From positions 9,493,290-9,557,289 of the forward strand of contig OY986965.1 in NCBI GenBank assembly GCA_963920575.1: 64,000 nucleotides of DNA. Direction: 5' to 3'. The number at the start of each line of letters is the position of its first letter. The stretch's first letter is position 1. This document shows positions 1 through 10,916 of the stretch, piece by piece. Below the pieces are notes generated by a model, which was not told the DNA's origin, did not search any database, and saw only the letters and a program-made list of their open reading frames with translations. The position numbers and the translations under genes are program-made. This DNA is from Narthecium ossifragum. Lineage: Eukaryota; Streptophyta; Magnoliopsida; Dioscoreales; Nartheciaceae.

Positions 1-623
1 TCAAAACCGGTCATGTGAGCGGTTTGCCGTCAACTTCTCTTAACGATGTCCAGATAGAGGGTCAAAGTTATAAGTCATTGATAATGTAGGGTTCATTTTG
101 AACGGTTTTAAAACATATGGTCCAAACTGAACATTTTCTTAATTACATGGTAGTAAAGTGTTATTTGCCCCTCATGATTATTTGAACCACATGAGACGTT
201 TTTCAAAACGTTGTTCTCTACTACTTGATCGACATCACTACTAGTTGAGGAGGCTATTGGTTTCCAAACGCACGACTGTCATCAACAACACCGACAACAA
301 ATTCTATGTTTTTAAGAGAAATGCATGAACCGAAAATGGAGAGCATAAAAGAGGAGAATATGTATTGAAAAGAGTGGATTAAAATATTTATGATCTAACA
401 CATCCTGCGAGTCTGGGTTCGAACTCAGAATCTCTGTTCTGATACAGGTATTAAGTGTCATTAATATAGTCCAATAGTTATCAACATGAGTTATCTATAT
501 ATACTTTGATGTGAATTATTGGAAGAAATGTGATGTGACTATGCAGAGTTATAATAATAAAGTAGCAACTTAAGTTGGTTAAAATCTTGAACAACTGGGA
601 TTTGGTTACAATACACTAGTTTG
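1..623. other. Intronic or upstream AT-rich sequence of the GLR gene
   Basis: No coding exon is recognisable here. The stretch lies 5' of the first visible GLR exon and is probably part of a large intron, because the preceding GLR exons (ligand-binding S1, M1 and pore loop) are not found anywhere in the window. A box-B-like word occurs at 414-427 (GGGTTCGAACTCAG), but no tRNA fold or box A goes with it. Confidence 0.4.
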
Positions 624-1000
624 TGTCAAGTTTTAAATAAGCCTTTCTACTTTAAAAAGCTTCAAATAAAGCCCTCATGCTACAAATATATTCCAATTTA
701 GGCCTTAAGGGGACGCCATTGATGGGCTTGACGGAAATAGGTCCCGTGATTACGACCTTATTAACAACTTGTAAAAATTGAGAGCCATGTATGAAATTTA
801 ACAGAGACTTAAAGTATTATAGTATATTTTATTTTTAAAATATATGTGAATAAGAGATCACGTGATGTCACGCAACCCATTTCTCTCTAAGTCCGTTTGA
901 GGACGCTCAGCCCTAAGACCTAAATTTAAATAGATTTGTAACGTAAGGGCCTTATTTGAAACTTTTATAGTCTAAATGTCTTAATTATAACTTGAACTAA
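624..1000. mobile_element. Foldback MITE in a GLR intron
   Basis: The segment around 624-725 is repeated in inverted orientation around 890-1000, with roughly 100-bp imperfect arms. The same words (TTCAAATAAAGCCCT and TTCAAATAAGGCCCT, followed by TACAAAT and AATTTAGG) read inward from both ends. The spacer is about 165 bp and AT-rich. This is the form of a non-autonomous DNA transposon (MITE) or foldback element. No target duplication could be fixed, so the ends are approximate. It lies in the intron upstream of the first visible GLR exon. Confidence 0.6.
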
Positions 1001-1287
1001 ACTTACCCAATGAGAGTTCCACAATCCCCCCTGGCTGTTCAAAGTAGTTGAACAGACGCTTACCATCCATTATGAGAGAAAACGTCCCTTCAGAAATGAT
1101 GTCCGAAGTGAATTATAAAGCTTTCAAAAATCTATTAGTATCTATTTCCATGCTTTGCTACGAAAATTGCTTCGACTTTTAGATGTACCATTTAGCTTAT
1201 TTTCCAATCTTGTCAAAAAATTTCAAAGAATTTTGAACTTTTACGCTGCCTCTGTAGGAACTCATGCCCTTTTCATTGATCTTGCAG

Positions 1288-2648
<1,361 letters not shown>

Positions 2649-3059
2649 AGAGAGAATCATTCATCTGCATTCAAAAGGAAGGAAGGCATGCAGAGATCAC
2701 TGAATATAAGTTTATAACTTATACTGATTATCTATATATATAGAAGCTTGTATTCTTGTTAAAGTTGTTCATAGGATCTTAAATGTGATGAGAAGCAGGT
2801 GTGACACGTGCGCATCACCTGTTCTATAGCAATGCAGCAAAGTATGGGAAAGCCGATCGACTGCATATATGCTCAATATTTTTCTAGCAGTTTGAATTCT
2901 ACTGAGCATTTGCTAATGTTTGTAACCGTATACAAACAGATCTTCGTTTTATGTTTAGTCATACTTTCATGAGTGTTTCCGAAGTCCAGTAGGAAAATAA
3001 TTTCTTTGCGCAAACAAGTTATGCAGAATAGTAGCATGAGATTAATGAGATCAACACAC

Positions 3060-3062
<3 letters not shown>
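2649..3062 (+). other. GLR 3' UTR and flank
   Basis: This is AT-rich sequence directly after the GLR stop codon and is probably the 3' untranslated region followed by intergenic DNA. No gene or transposon end was recognised. It runs into a dinucleotide repeat. Confidence 0.4.

Positions 3063-3096
<34 letters not shown>
3063..3096. repeat. (AT)n microsatellite
   Basis: An uninterrupted run of AT dinucleotides of 34 bp. It lies at the boundary between the GLR 3' flank and the repeat-rich part of the window. Confidence 0.95.
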
Positions 3097-3098
<2 letters not shown>

Positions 3099-3270
3099 TT
3101 TTGTGTCACTTGGGGCTGTTTGGTATGGGGTTAACCCCGTTCTTATCTCCGAACACCAAATATCATCATTACTATTTTATTCTCATTCCACCTATCACCA
3201 CCACTCTATTTTTTTCTATCCACATTCCTTAATTTCACTTTTTCTAACCCCATCTAACCCTATCCCCCTT

Positions 3271-4080
3271 AAAATTATGGTATTATTTTCTTTTTAAATC
3301 CACTAGTCTTTCAATTTATCAATTGAGGGACACTTTCGTGTTTGTTTACAAAGCATGCCAAATTCATAAATTCGGGACCAAAATACCCCTCGTCAACTCT
3401 CTCTCTCATCATTCAATGCCACCTGACACAAACACGAAAGACAGAAATGAGAGAGATATGTCTTTACATTAAGATGAGAGAGATATCTCTCTACAGGAAG
3501 AGAGTGGAGGGAGAGAGTAGTTGGATTCCATTTATTTTTATATAAATTCCTTCATTTTTTGATGAAATACTTCCATATTTGAAAGAATTCCTTCATTATT
3601 TTATTTATTGTTCCTCTTTGTGTAATAAAGAGAGGGAAGGAGGCTACGGGAAGATGAAGGAAGGACGAAATTGTTAAGGAAGAGAGAGAGCGAGGGAGGA
3701 AGAGAGTGGGAGAGAGTGAGGAATCCTTCAATTTTTAAGTGAGGAATCCTTCAATTTTTAAACGAAGAATCCTTCGATTTTTAAGTGAGGAATTCTTCAA
3801 TTTGTAATGGATACTTCAAGGAAGAAGAGAGAGGGAGGTTGGGTGGAGAGAGGGAGGTTGGAGAGACAATGAGGAACTAAGAGAGGGATCGGGTGGCTCT
3901 AGGAGGTTGGAGAGAGAACAAGGAAGTGAGAGAGATCAAGTGGAGAGAGGGAGCTCAGAGAGAGAGAGGTCGGGTGGAGAGAGAACGAGGAAGTAAGAGA
4001 GAGATCGGGTGGAGAGAGAGTGAGGAAGTGAGAAAGAGATCAGGTGCAGAGAGGGAGGTCGGAGAGAGAGAGAAACCAAC
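3271..4080 (+). repeat. Left arm of a 0.8 kb inverted repeat pair
   Basis: This segment is repeated in reverse complement at 61817-62642. Both arms hold, in the same order, an AT-rich outer end, the word GAGGGACA(C)T next to AAACAAACACGAA read on opposite strands, the CAACTCTCTCTC and CACCTGACACAA segment, GAGAGATATCTCTCTAC, and four tandem copies of a roughly 22-bp unit (GAGGAATCCTTCAATTTTTA; 3718-3805). A GAGAGA/GGGAGG purine-rich tract follows. No coding capacity is credible; the short ORFs are purine repeats. It could be a copy of a dispersed repeat or one end of a larger element. Confidence 0.7.
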
Positions 4081-5089
4081 TATCAAATCCATTTAATGCA
4101 TATGTCAGTTGCTTTCTCTCTCTCCATCCACTCTCACTTTCTCCACTGTCGCAAATAACTAAGGAATACTCACAAATAACTAAGGAATCCTTGTAATCGG
4201 CGACTCCACTCCGCCTGACGACTGCGTCCACGCCAGACCGCGACCCCGAGTTCCGGCTCCCATCGGAATCCGGCATCAACCCTCTCAACTCCGCCGTCTT
4301 CCACCTTCCAAGTCCCATCCGAACTCGCATCCGAGTACCCGAGACCCAGCTGGGCTGGCGGCACATGGATCGATGAGTGCGCGGGCGGTGCGGATGGGAA
4401 CCCGTAGGCGGCGCGCATGGGAACCCGTGGGTGGCGGCACATGGGAGAGCACGGTTGGCATGGAGAAGAGTTGCATGCATGGTAGCATGCATTGGGGAGC
4501 AGAGCTGAGCTTGGTGGATCATGGCTTTCACAGCACCGACGAGCTGAGCAGAGCAGAGCTAAGCATGTTTAATCTTGGATTTTCCGATTTCTGCTGTTCT
4601 TGGAGAACAGCCGGTTTGCGGCGAGTTTTTCGACCAGTACGTGCATAGTCTTGGGTTGTGATGAACATAAGAGTGTTAGATCTTTGAATCTACTCTCAGA
4701 CCCAACTGATTTCTTAATTTGCTGATTTTCCTACAATTTGTTATGAATTTCTTGCTGGAGGGCTGCGTTGCAGCAAGTAATGGTAAGTTAGTTTGATTAG
4801 CGGTTTTGATTAATGTTTTCCCGTTAATCTAACCGTTGGATATTTCTGGATTTTGGATATGTTGATCTACTGGAGTCTAAGTAGAGGATGTTTGGTATTT
4901 TAATAATATTATATGTTTGAAATATGTAATATTATATTTTACTGTTTATCAGCGTTTTCGGGGTTGCTTCCCGTTACAGGAGTCCGCGGTTGACGGTCAT
5001 GGTACCGTCGTAATGCCGGGACCCGCTGCGGATCGGGTGGCAGCTGTTGGTAGTATCGCTGTGGCGATCCAGTTGGACTAATATGATAT
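4081..5089. other. Unassigned GC-rich then AT-rich segment, probably the start of the outer LTR
   Basis: About 4190-4600 is GC-rich with short ORFs on both strands that match nothing I recognise. About 4640-5089 is AT-rich. The 3' half of the LTR superfamily described below becomes clear from about 5090, so part of this stretch is probably the 5' end of that LTR. A TG preceded by GGCGG at 4384-4390 is a weak candidate start, because GGCGG also follows the LTR end at 20855. Confidence 0.25.
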
Positions 5090-6599
5090 TGTACCATACT
5101 GTTGCATGCTTATCTCTTATCTGTGAATGTTCATAGCATGCATTTTCTGTTGTGCATTAGTTGCATGGTTAGGGTGTGGCCGATCTGTGGGCCGCTGTCC
5201 CGAGGCTGGAAGCTCGGACTTAGCCCTAGTACCGGGGTTGGGTAGTTTGGATCCAGTTCGAATTGTGGTGTCCAGTCAAACTTGATGATAGGCTTAGATG
5301 ACTGGTACACATGTTGATTGGTGATTATAGAGATCGTGTCGGCCTCGAGTCGGATGCTGAGGTGTAGCCGGTGTTCCACTGTGACGACTATTGAGTAGAG
5401 GAGTTACCTACTCAGCGGTGCCATTTCCCGCCTGCAGTGTCGGGTTCATGCTTGTGAGTCTACAGTGTTCGTTCCTATTTACTGAGTGTGACCCGACATG
5501 TGACCAGTGTGAGGACCCGTACCTCCAACCCGGTCCGACCGCGTTAGGTCGAGGGTCTGGTTTTGTGGTTTGGCCCGGATGGCCTTGGGATGCGATCGAT
5601 TGATCGCATCGCTGTTTTGACCCCAGTGGCATTTTGGTAAATATGCTCCCTGGCGGTCAGTTTCACACCTGCGTTGCACACACTGCCTTTGATTGGTGTA
5701 TGTGTTTGATTAGAACCTTAAGGGTGCTTCCGATCGGAAGATCGGAGCTCGATTGGGAGAGATCGAATCGGACGGTTGTGATCGAAACTAGCTATCTATT
5801 TAAACCCTTATTTTCTCTCTCTTTCCTGGCTTCTCCTTTCTTCTCCTGTCATTCTCTCTTCCTCTCTCCAACCGGCTGTGCTAGGGTTTCGGATCGCAAT
5901 CTTCGAGGAGCGGATCTTGGCGATCGGACTTGTGGGATGCGTGGAGGAGCTGCCCTGCTTGTTCAGGTAGGTGTTTTTACCTTGATCTTGTGATTGGGTT
6001 CTCCTAGGATAGGTTTTATGTGTTTTCGCTGTAGGAGTACTTATTAGAATATTGTGTAGCTTGTTGCATATGTGTTGTGGCTTGCTTCGAGTATGCTTAC
6101 AGAGCAATTTCCGTATTTTAACGGCTGATTTTTGTATTACCCCCGTTTTGTCGGTTTTCGACCGTTTTAACCTAGATAGGAGATTTAACCATCAAAATCA
6201 TGTTTTCTTCGCACCATTGGCTTTCCCATCGTTGATTACGCATGCTTGCAAAGTTTCATCAATTTCCAACAAGATGTAATCCTTCAAATCCAAGGAATTG
6301 GATTTCTGACACTGTTCTGAGGAACTGTGTCGTGGGGCTGACGGCCGATCGTTGGATCGACCGTCAAGCGTTGATACACTCTTTCTGGGACTCATGGTCG
6401 ACCGTCGGATCGACCGTCAGGCGCTGTCACGTTTTTGATCTCCCAGGGTCGATGCTCCGATCGACCGTGGGTCCTTACCCTTTTTCCACCTTACCTCACG
6501 GTCGACCGTCGGATCAACCGTCGCATCGACCGTGAGGCTCTGTCTCCTTCTTGGCTCCCCATGGTCGATGTCCCGATCGACCGTCACTACAAGAGAAAA

Positions 6600-7040
6600 G
6601 CCCTATACCAGCGGCCGAAAACGCTGGTATAGACCTAAACTGACCGCTGGTATAGCCTATACCAGCGATCAGAACGCGTTGCTGCTAACGGCGTCGGTAT
6701 AGGCTATGCCAGCGGTTTTGAAGACCGCTGGTACGACCAAGCCGATCGCTGGTATAGGTCCATCTATACCATCGGGCACAATGAACGCTGCTATTGAGTG
6801 CTCAAAAGCGTTGGTATAGAGCCATCATAAATGACAAATTATAAGGTCAAAAGTGTTGGTATTGGAGGAAGTATACGCTGAAATAGGTGTCCTATGCCCG
6901 CATTTATTGAATGCGTGGGTATATGTTGTCAAGAAAGCATGGCTTGCATATGAGCATAACCGATGGTAAAACATAATAATAAACGCCGGTGTAGAACACC
7001 TATTCCAGCGGTTACAGAAAACGTCGGTATATGATGATAA
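6600..7040. repeat. CACTA left subterminal repeat array
   Basis: There are many short direct and inverted copies of a motif around TATACCAGCG and its complement CGCTGGTATA, with variants such as GCTGGTACGA. They occur within 450 bp of the left terminus, matching the array at the right end. Confidence 0.85.
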
Positions 7041-7159
7041 AAAAATTACGAATAATTGGTTAAATTCCCATATTAATCAAAATTTACTGCTTAAAAAACC
7101 CCTTTATGTGTTTTATGTCAAAAAAACCCCAAAAACAGTTTAGTTATGTTGCTCCGCGG

Positions 7160-7411
7160 TTCGCTTAGGTTCGCTGTGGTCGCCGTCTCTTCGGACGCTT
7201 CCTAGGGGTGGGGCGGAAGAAGAAGCAGCGGCGGAAGCCTTGCGCTTGCCGGACCGTGGAGCTCTGGCTGGGGAAGAAGCAGGGGCAGCCCTGGTTGCTC
7301 GAGCCGGACGGCTGGAAGAAGGTGACGGCGGCGAGGGGGGAACGGAACGGGATGAAGAAACCCATGAACGTTTATTCCCATAGGAGGAGGAGGAGGAGGA
7401 GGAGGAGGAGA
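7160..7411 (+). other. GC-rich captured segment with (GGA)n tract, unrecognised
   Basis: This abruptly GC-rich block is open on the plus strand from 7208 (rich in K, R and W, with WLLEPDGWKKVTAARGERN). It ends in a GGA/AGG trinucleotide run at about 7382-7409. The words before and after that run repeat (ACCCATGAACGTTT at about 7360 and 7413), so a small duplication flanks the microsatellite. It may be a 5' leader of the pectin acetylesterase piece that follows or a different captured exon. I cannot identify it. Confidence 0.35.
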
Positions 7412-7418
7412 CAAACCC

Positions 7419-7593
7419 ATGAACGTTTTCTGGCTTCTTTGGCTACTTTTGGTGCTGGTCGGAAGATTGGTTCATGGGTCTGAGGGCTGGAACTCCACTG
7501 AGGTGGAGATGGCGTCTCTGAGGAATGGGGTTGTTGGCAGCCCTCCTCTTGTGGGTTTGACCCTCATCCAATCCGCTGGTGCTAAAGAAGCAG
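7419..7593 (+). pseudogene. Pectin acetylesterase (CE13-like) first-exon fragment captured by CACTA
   Basis: The ORF begins with a signal peptide (MNVFWLLWLLLVLVGRLVHG) and continues through VGLTLIQSAGAK. That is the hallmark N-terminal strand of plant pectin acetylesterases, where LTLIQ-x-A-x-x-KGAVCLDGT and then a GSGAN / EGGGWC segment normally follow. A GT donor-like site at 7594 ends the similarity, as expected for the end of exon 1, and the next sequence looks like intron. The catalytic serine, aspartate and histidine regions are absent, so it cannot make an enzyme. It sits inside the CACTA 0.8 kb from its left end, which indicates transduplication. The family call rests on the motif only. 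Confidence 0.7.
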
Positions 7594-7924
7594 GTCTCTT
7601 TGATTTATCCGAGCATTCCTATCGAATTTTTCCGTTGTTTAATAAGATCTGAATCCACTCCTTATATGTTTATTGTTCCTTTTTTTTTGGGTTTTCTTCA
7701 TCAACACTTTTAGTGGTACTGTTTGGGATTCTCATGATGGCATTGCTTTTCAAGCACGGATAACTTAATTATGTGTTCCGCTTTCTGTTATTGCTTTTGT
7801 ATACAAGTTTTTAGATACTAATAAAATCTCCATTTTCCAATTATTAATGGCAATCCTGATCATTTGCATTCTTGGGATTGATTTTGGTCCGCCTTGTATT
7901 GGTTATTATGTGCAATTTTTTCAC
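7594..7924 (+). other. Probable captured intron sequence
   Basis: AT-rich, T-rich sequence following the donor-like site of the pectin acetylesterase exon. No further exon of that gene (EGGGWC region) was found downstream. Confidence 0.35.
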
Positions 7925-9300
7925 ATTGAGAGAAAACCCATTCAGTTGAGAGAAAACTCTATCTATTACATTGAGAGAAAACTCATTCAGTTGAGAGAAA
8001 ACTCTATCTATTACATTGAGAGGAAACCCATGACATTGAGAGAAAAGAGAAAACTCTATCTATTACATTGAGAGAAAACCCATTCACTCGAGAGAAAACT
8101 CTATCTATTACATTGAGAGCAAACCTATGATATTGAGAGAAAACTCATAAGAGAGAGAACTCATAAGAGAGAAAAATCATAAAAGAGAAAAGAGAAAACT
8201 CGTAAAAGAGAGAAAACTTAGAAAAGAAAAAACTCGGAAGAGAGGAAACTTAAATGGAAGAGAGAAAACTTAAATAGAAAAAAGAAAACTCAAACCAAAG
8301 AGAGAAAACTCTTAAAAGAGAGAAAACTCGTAAAAGAGAGAAAACTCAAGCTAAAGAGAGAAAACTCAAGCCAAAAAGAGAAAACTCAAACAGAAGAGAG
8401 AAAACACAAGCCAAAGATAAAAAAACTCAAATTAAAGAGAGAAAACTCGTAAAAGAGAGAAAACTCACGAGAGAGAAAACTCATAAAAGAGAGAAAACTC
8501 CTAAGAGAGAAAACTCATAAAAGAGAAGAGAAAACTCTCTTTGGTTTGAATTTTCTCTTTTCTATTTAAGTTTTCTCTCTTTCAGTTAAATTTTCTCTCT
8601 TTCATTTAAGTTTTCTCTCTTTGGTTTAAGCTTTCTCTCTTTTATTTAAGCTTTCTCTCTTTGATTTAAGTTTTCTTCCTTTCATTTAAATTTTTCCTCT
8701 TTGGTTTGTATTTTCTGTCTTTGGTTTGAGTTTTCTCTCTTTCATTTAAGTTTTCTCTCTTTTGTTTGAGTTTTCTCTCATCTATTTAAGTTTTCTCTCT
8801 TTGGTTTGAGTTTTCTCTCTTTGGTTTAAATTTTCTCTTTTCTATTTAAGTTTTCCCTCTTTCAGTTAAAATTTTTCTCTTTCATTTAAGTTCTCTCTTT
8901 ACTTTGTGTTTTCTCTCTTTGTTTTGAGTTTTCTCTCTTTGGTTTGTCTTTTCTCTTCCATTTAAGTTTTCTCTTTTTGTTTGAGTTTTTTCTCTTTCAT
9001 TTAAGTTTTATCTCTTTCGTTTAAGTTTTCTCTTTTTCATTTAAGTTTTCTCTCTTTGATTTGTGTTTTCTCTTTTTCATTTAAACTTTCTCTCTTTTGT
9101 GTGAGTTTTCTCTCACCACTTTAACTTTGATATTGTTCCAAATTTCAAAGATTGAAAAAGAGAAAACTCAGAAGAGAGAAAACTCGGAAAAATGGAAAAC
9201 TTAGAAAACAAAAAATTCTTTTGATATTGTTCTAAATTTCAAAGATTGAAAAAGAGAAAACTCAAAAGAGGGAAAACTCAGAAAAGAGAAAACCCGAAAA
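7925..9300. repeat. Strand-switching AGAGAAAAC / GTTTTCTCT low-complexity array
   Basis: From about 7925 to 8535 the plus strand is a tandem, irregular array of units such as GAGAGAAAACTC with 3-8 bp variable spacers. From about 8536 to 9115 the plus strand carries the complement (TTTTCTCTCTTTGGTTTGAG and related units). The purine-rich form returns at about 9155-9300. The two halves can pair over about 600 bp each as an imperfect hairpin. There is no coding potential. Confidence 0.85.
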
Positions 9301-10563
9301 AGTTAAGGATGGACTTACAATTCGACTGGTTTGGAGACCAGATGGAGATGGATTAAATAAATTATAAAGGGTGAGCAAGTTGGAAAGGTTTGGAAATTTA
9401 CCCGGAACTGTAATCTACTAGGGTGATCATATTAGCATGGGTTTGCTATTGGGAGATGCCTAAATGGCTAATGTGGAGAACAACCAAACATATCGAAGCA
9501 AGTTAAGCCAGCCGAAAAGAAGAGTTTGTTTGCTCTCAGCCCACTGGAGAGAGCTTTGCATGCTAGTCAATAAGCCACCTTTAGAATTAGGACATCCTCT
9601 TAATTATTCCTTCCTCTCTGGTATAAAATTGTGTAATAAACCCAAACTTTTGTTCAATTTTCTACACTAAAAAAGTTCCATCTAAATAGAGATAAAAGAG
9701 CTCACATTTGAATATAGAAAAAGAAAGTGTCTGGCCTGAAACCTGCAACTTGGCATGGGGCCATCCAAACGATGAGCCCCTCATAGCTAACGAACGGCCC
9801 GGATGGCTCATCATCCGGCTTCAGGCTTGTTGCCCACCTTTTCTCCCTATATAGAGAATAGAGAGAGACCCCTTGAGATCCTCATCTCCCCCATTTTATA
9901 CCACATGAGTAGGTTAAGAAAAAGATTTTAAAAGCTATTTGGGGTTTTCACCTCAAAAACAGTATGCTATGTTTTATTGCCCCAATAAGTAGACTTATGG
10001 GGGGTTGGCCGATTCCCCCCAAAAATTATGGGTTTTGAATGGCTAAAACTGTTGATATAGCAAAAATACAATTGCTGACATTGACCCCCCTATTCCAGTT
10101 AGAGTCGTGATATACGTCCCACCTCGGGGGTGTGGATTCGTCACACCCGGGGTGGAAACGTATTAAGACTCTATTTTTTAACAACTACTGACGTGGCCAC
10201 TAAAAAAGATAGGTGACTGATAATAAATAAAATATTCATCCATTCTAATCCCTAAAATGTTTCCCTTTCTTCTTATTTTTTTTTCATCTCGCGATTCTTC
10301 TCGTGGTGCTTCTTCATCCACGGCCGGTGCTTCTCCATGTCCGGCCCAGCGAGATGAGATTGACGGTATCTAGCTCTTCCTCGAGGTGTTGGTCCCAACC
10401 GCGACTACGACATTGGCAACCTCCTTGATTTGATGATCAAAAAATTTCACGTCATCCCAACTTAGCATTCTCATTTACAAAATTTATTTACCACTTGGTA
10501 TAATTTTGCCCCTCTTGACACTATTACCAGCATTCATCTAACTTTATATTTTCAACCATACAG
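9301..10563. other. CACTA interior, no gene recognised
   Basis: Mixed AT-rich sequence. A CT- and GC-richer patch at about 10260-10400 has no clear ORF. I see no transposase, no RNA gene and no terminal repeats here. Confidence 0.4.
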
Positions 10564-10607
10564 CTGATGGTGTGATGGTGTTATTAGGCGAAACATCACA
10601 CCATCAG
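10564..10607. repeat. Perfect 14-bp stem hairpin
   Basis: CTGATGGTGTGATG at 10564-10577 is followed by a 16-nt spacer and its exact complement at 10594-10607. It lies about 300 bp beyond the 3' end of the FAR1-related pseudogene. It is not followed by a Helitron CTRR terminus or a T-run, so its role is unclear. Confidence 0.85.
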
Positions 10608-10916
10608 TTTCACTTCAAAACATTATATTATGGACACAGAATAGCACAAGCAAACTGCATTGCTGACTTTCAATTTGAGTAAGAAAGATTGCATAAAAAG
10701 GTTCAATTAAAATTCATTTGAGATCTACAAGTGCTGAACTCAAATCTAAGTTTAATAAACAAAATTGCAGCAACATAATATTACAAAAATGGCCTTCTTG
10801 AGTATGCCGAAGATAACTTACAAAAAGTGTCTTTAAAATACAAAAAAGTGTCTTATATTTTAGAGTGCTTTGTCTTCATAAGCAGCTATCAAGTAGTCAG
10901 ACTTTAGAGTGCTTTT

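Noticed and set aside
414..427. GGGTTCGAACTCAG resembles a tRNA/SINE box B
   Set aside because: No box A at the right distance and no cloverleaf; too little to call a tRNA or SINE.
7925..9300. CRISPR-like or satellite array
   Set aside because: Units and spacers are irregular low-complexity sequence in a plant genome; no conserved repeat/spacer structure.
10564..10607. Helitron 3' end hairpin
   Set aside because: No CTRR terminus or AT insertion site follows within the usual distance.
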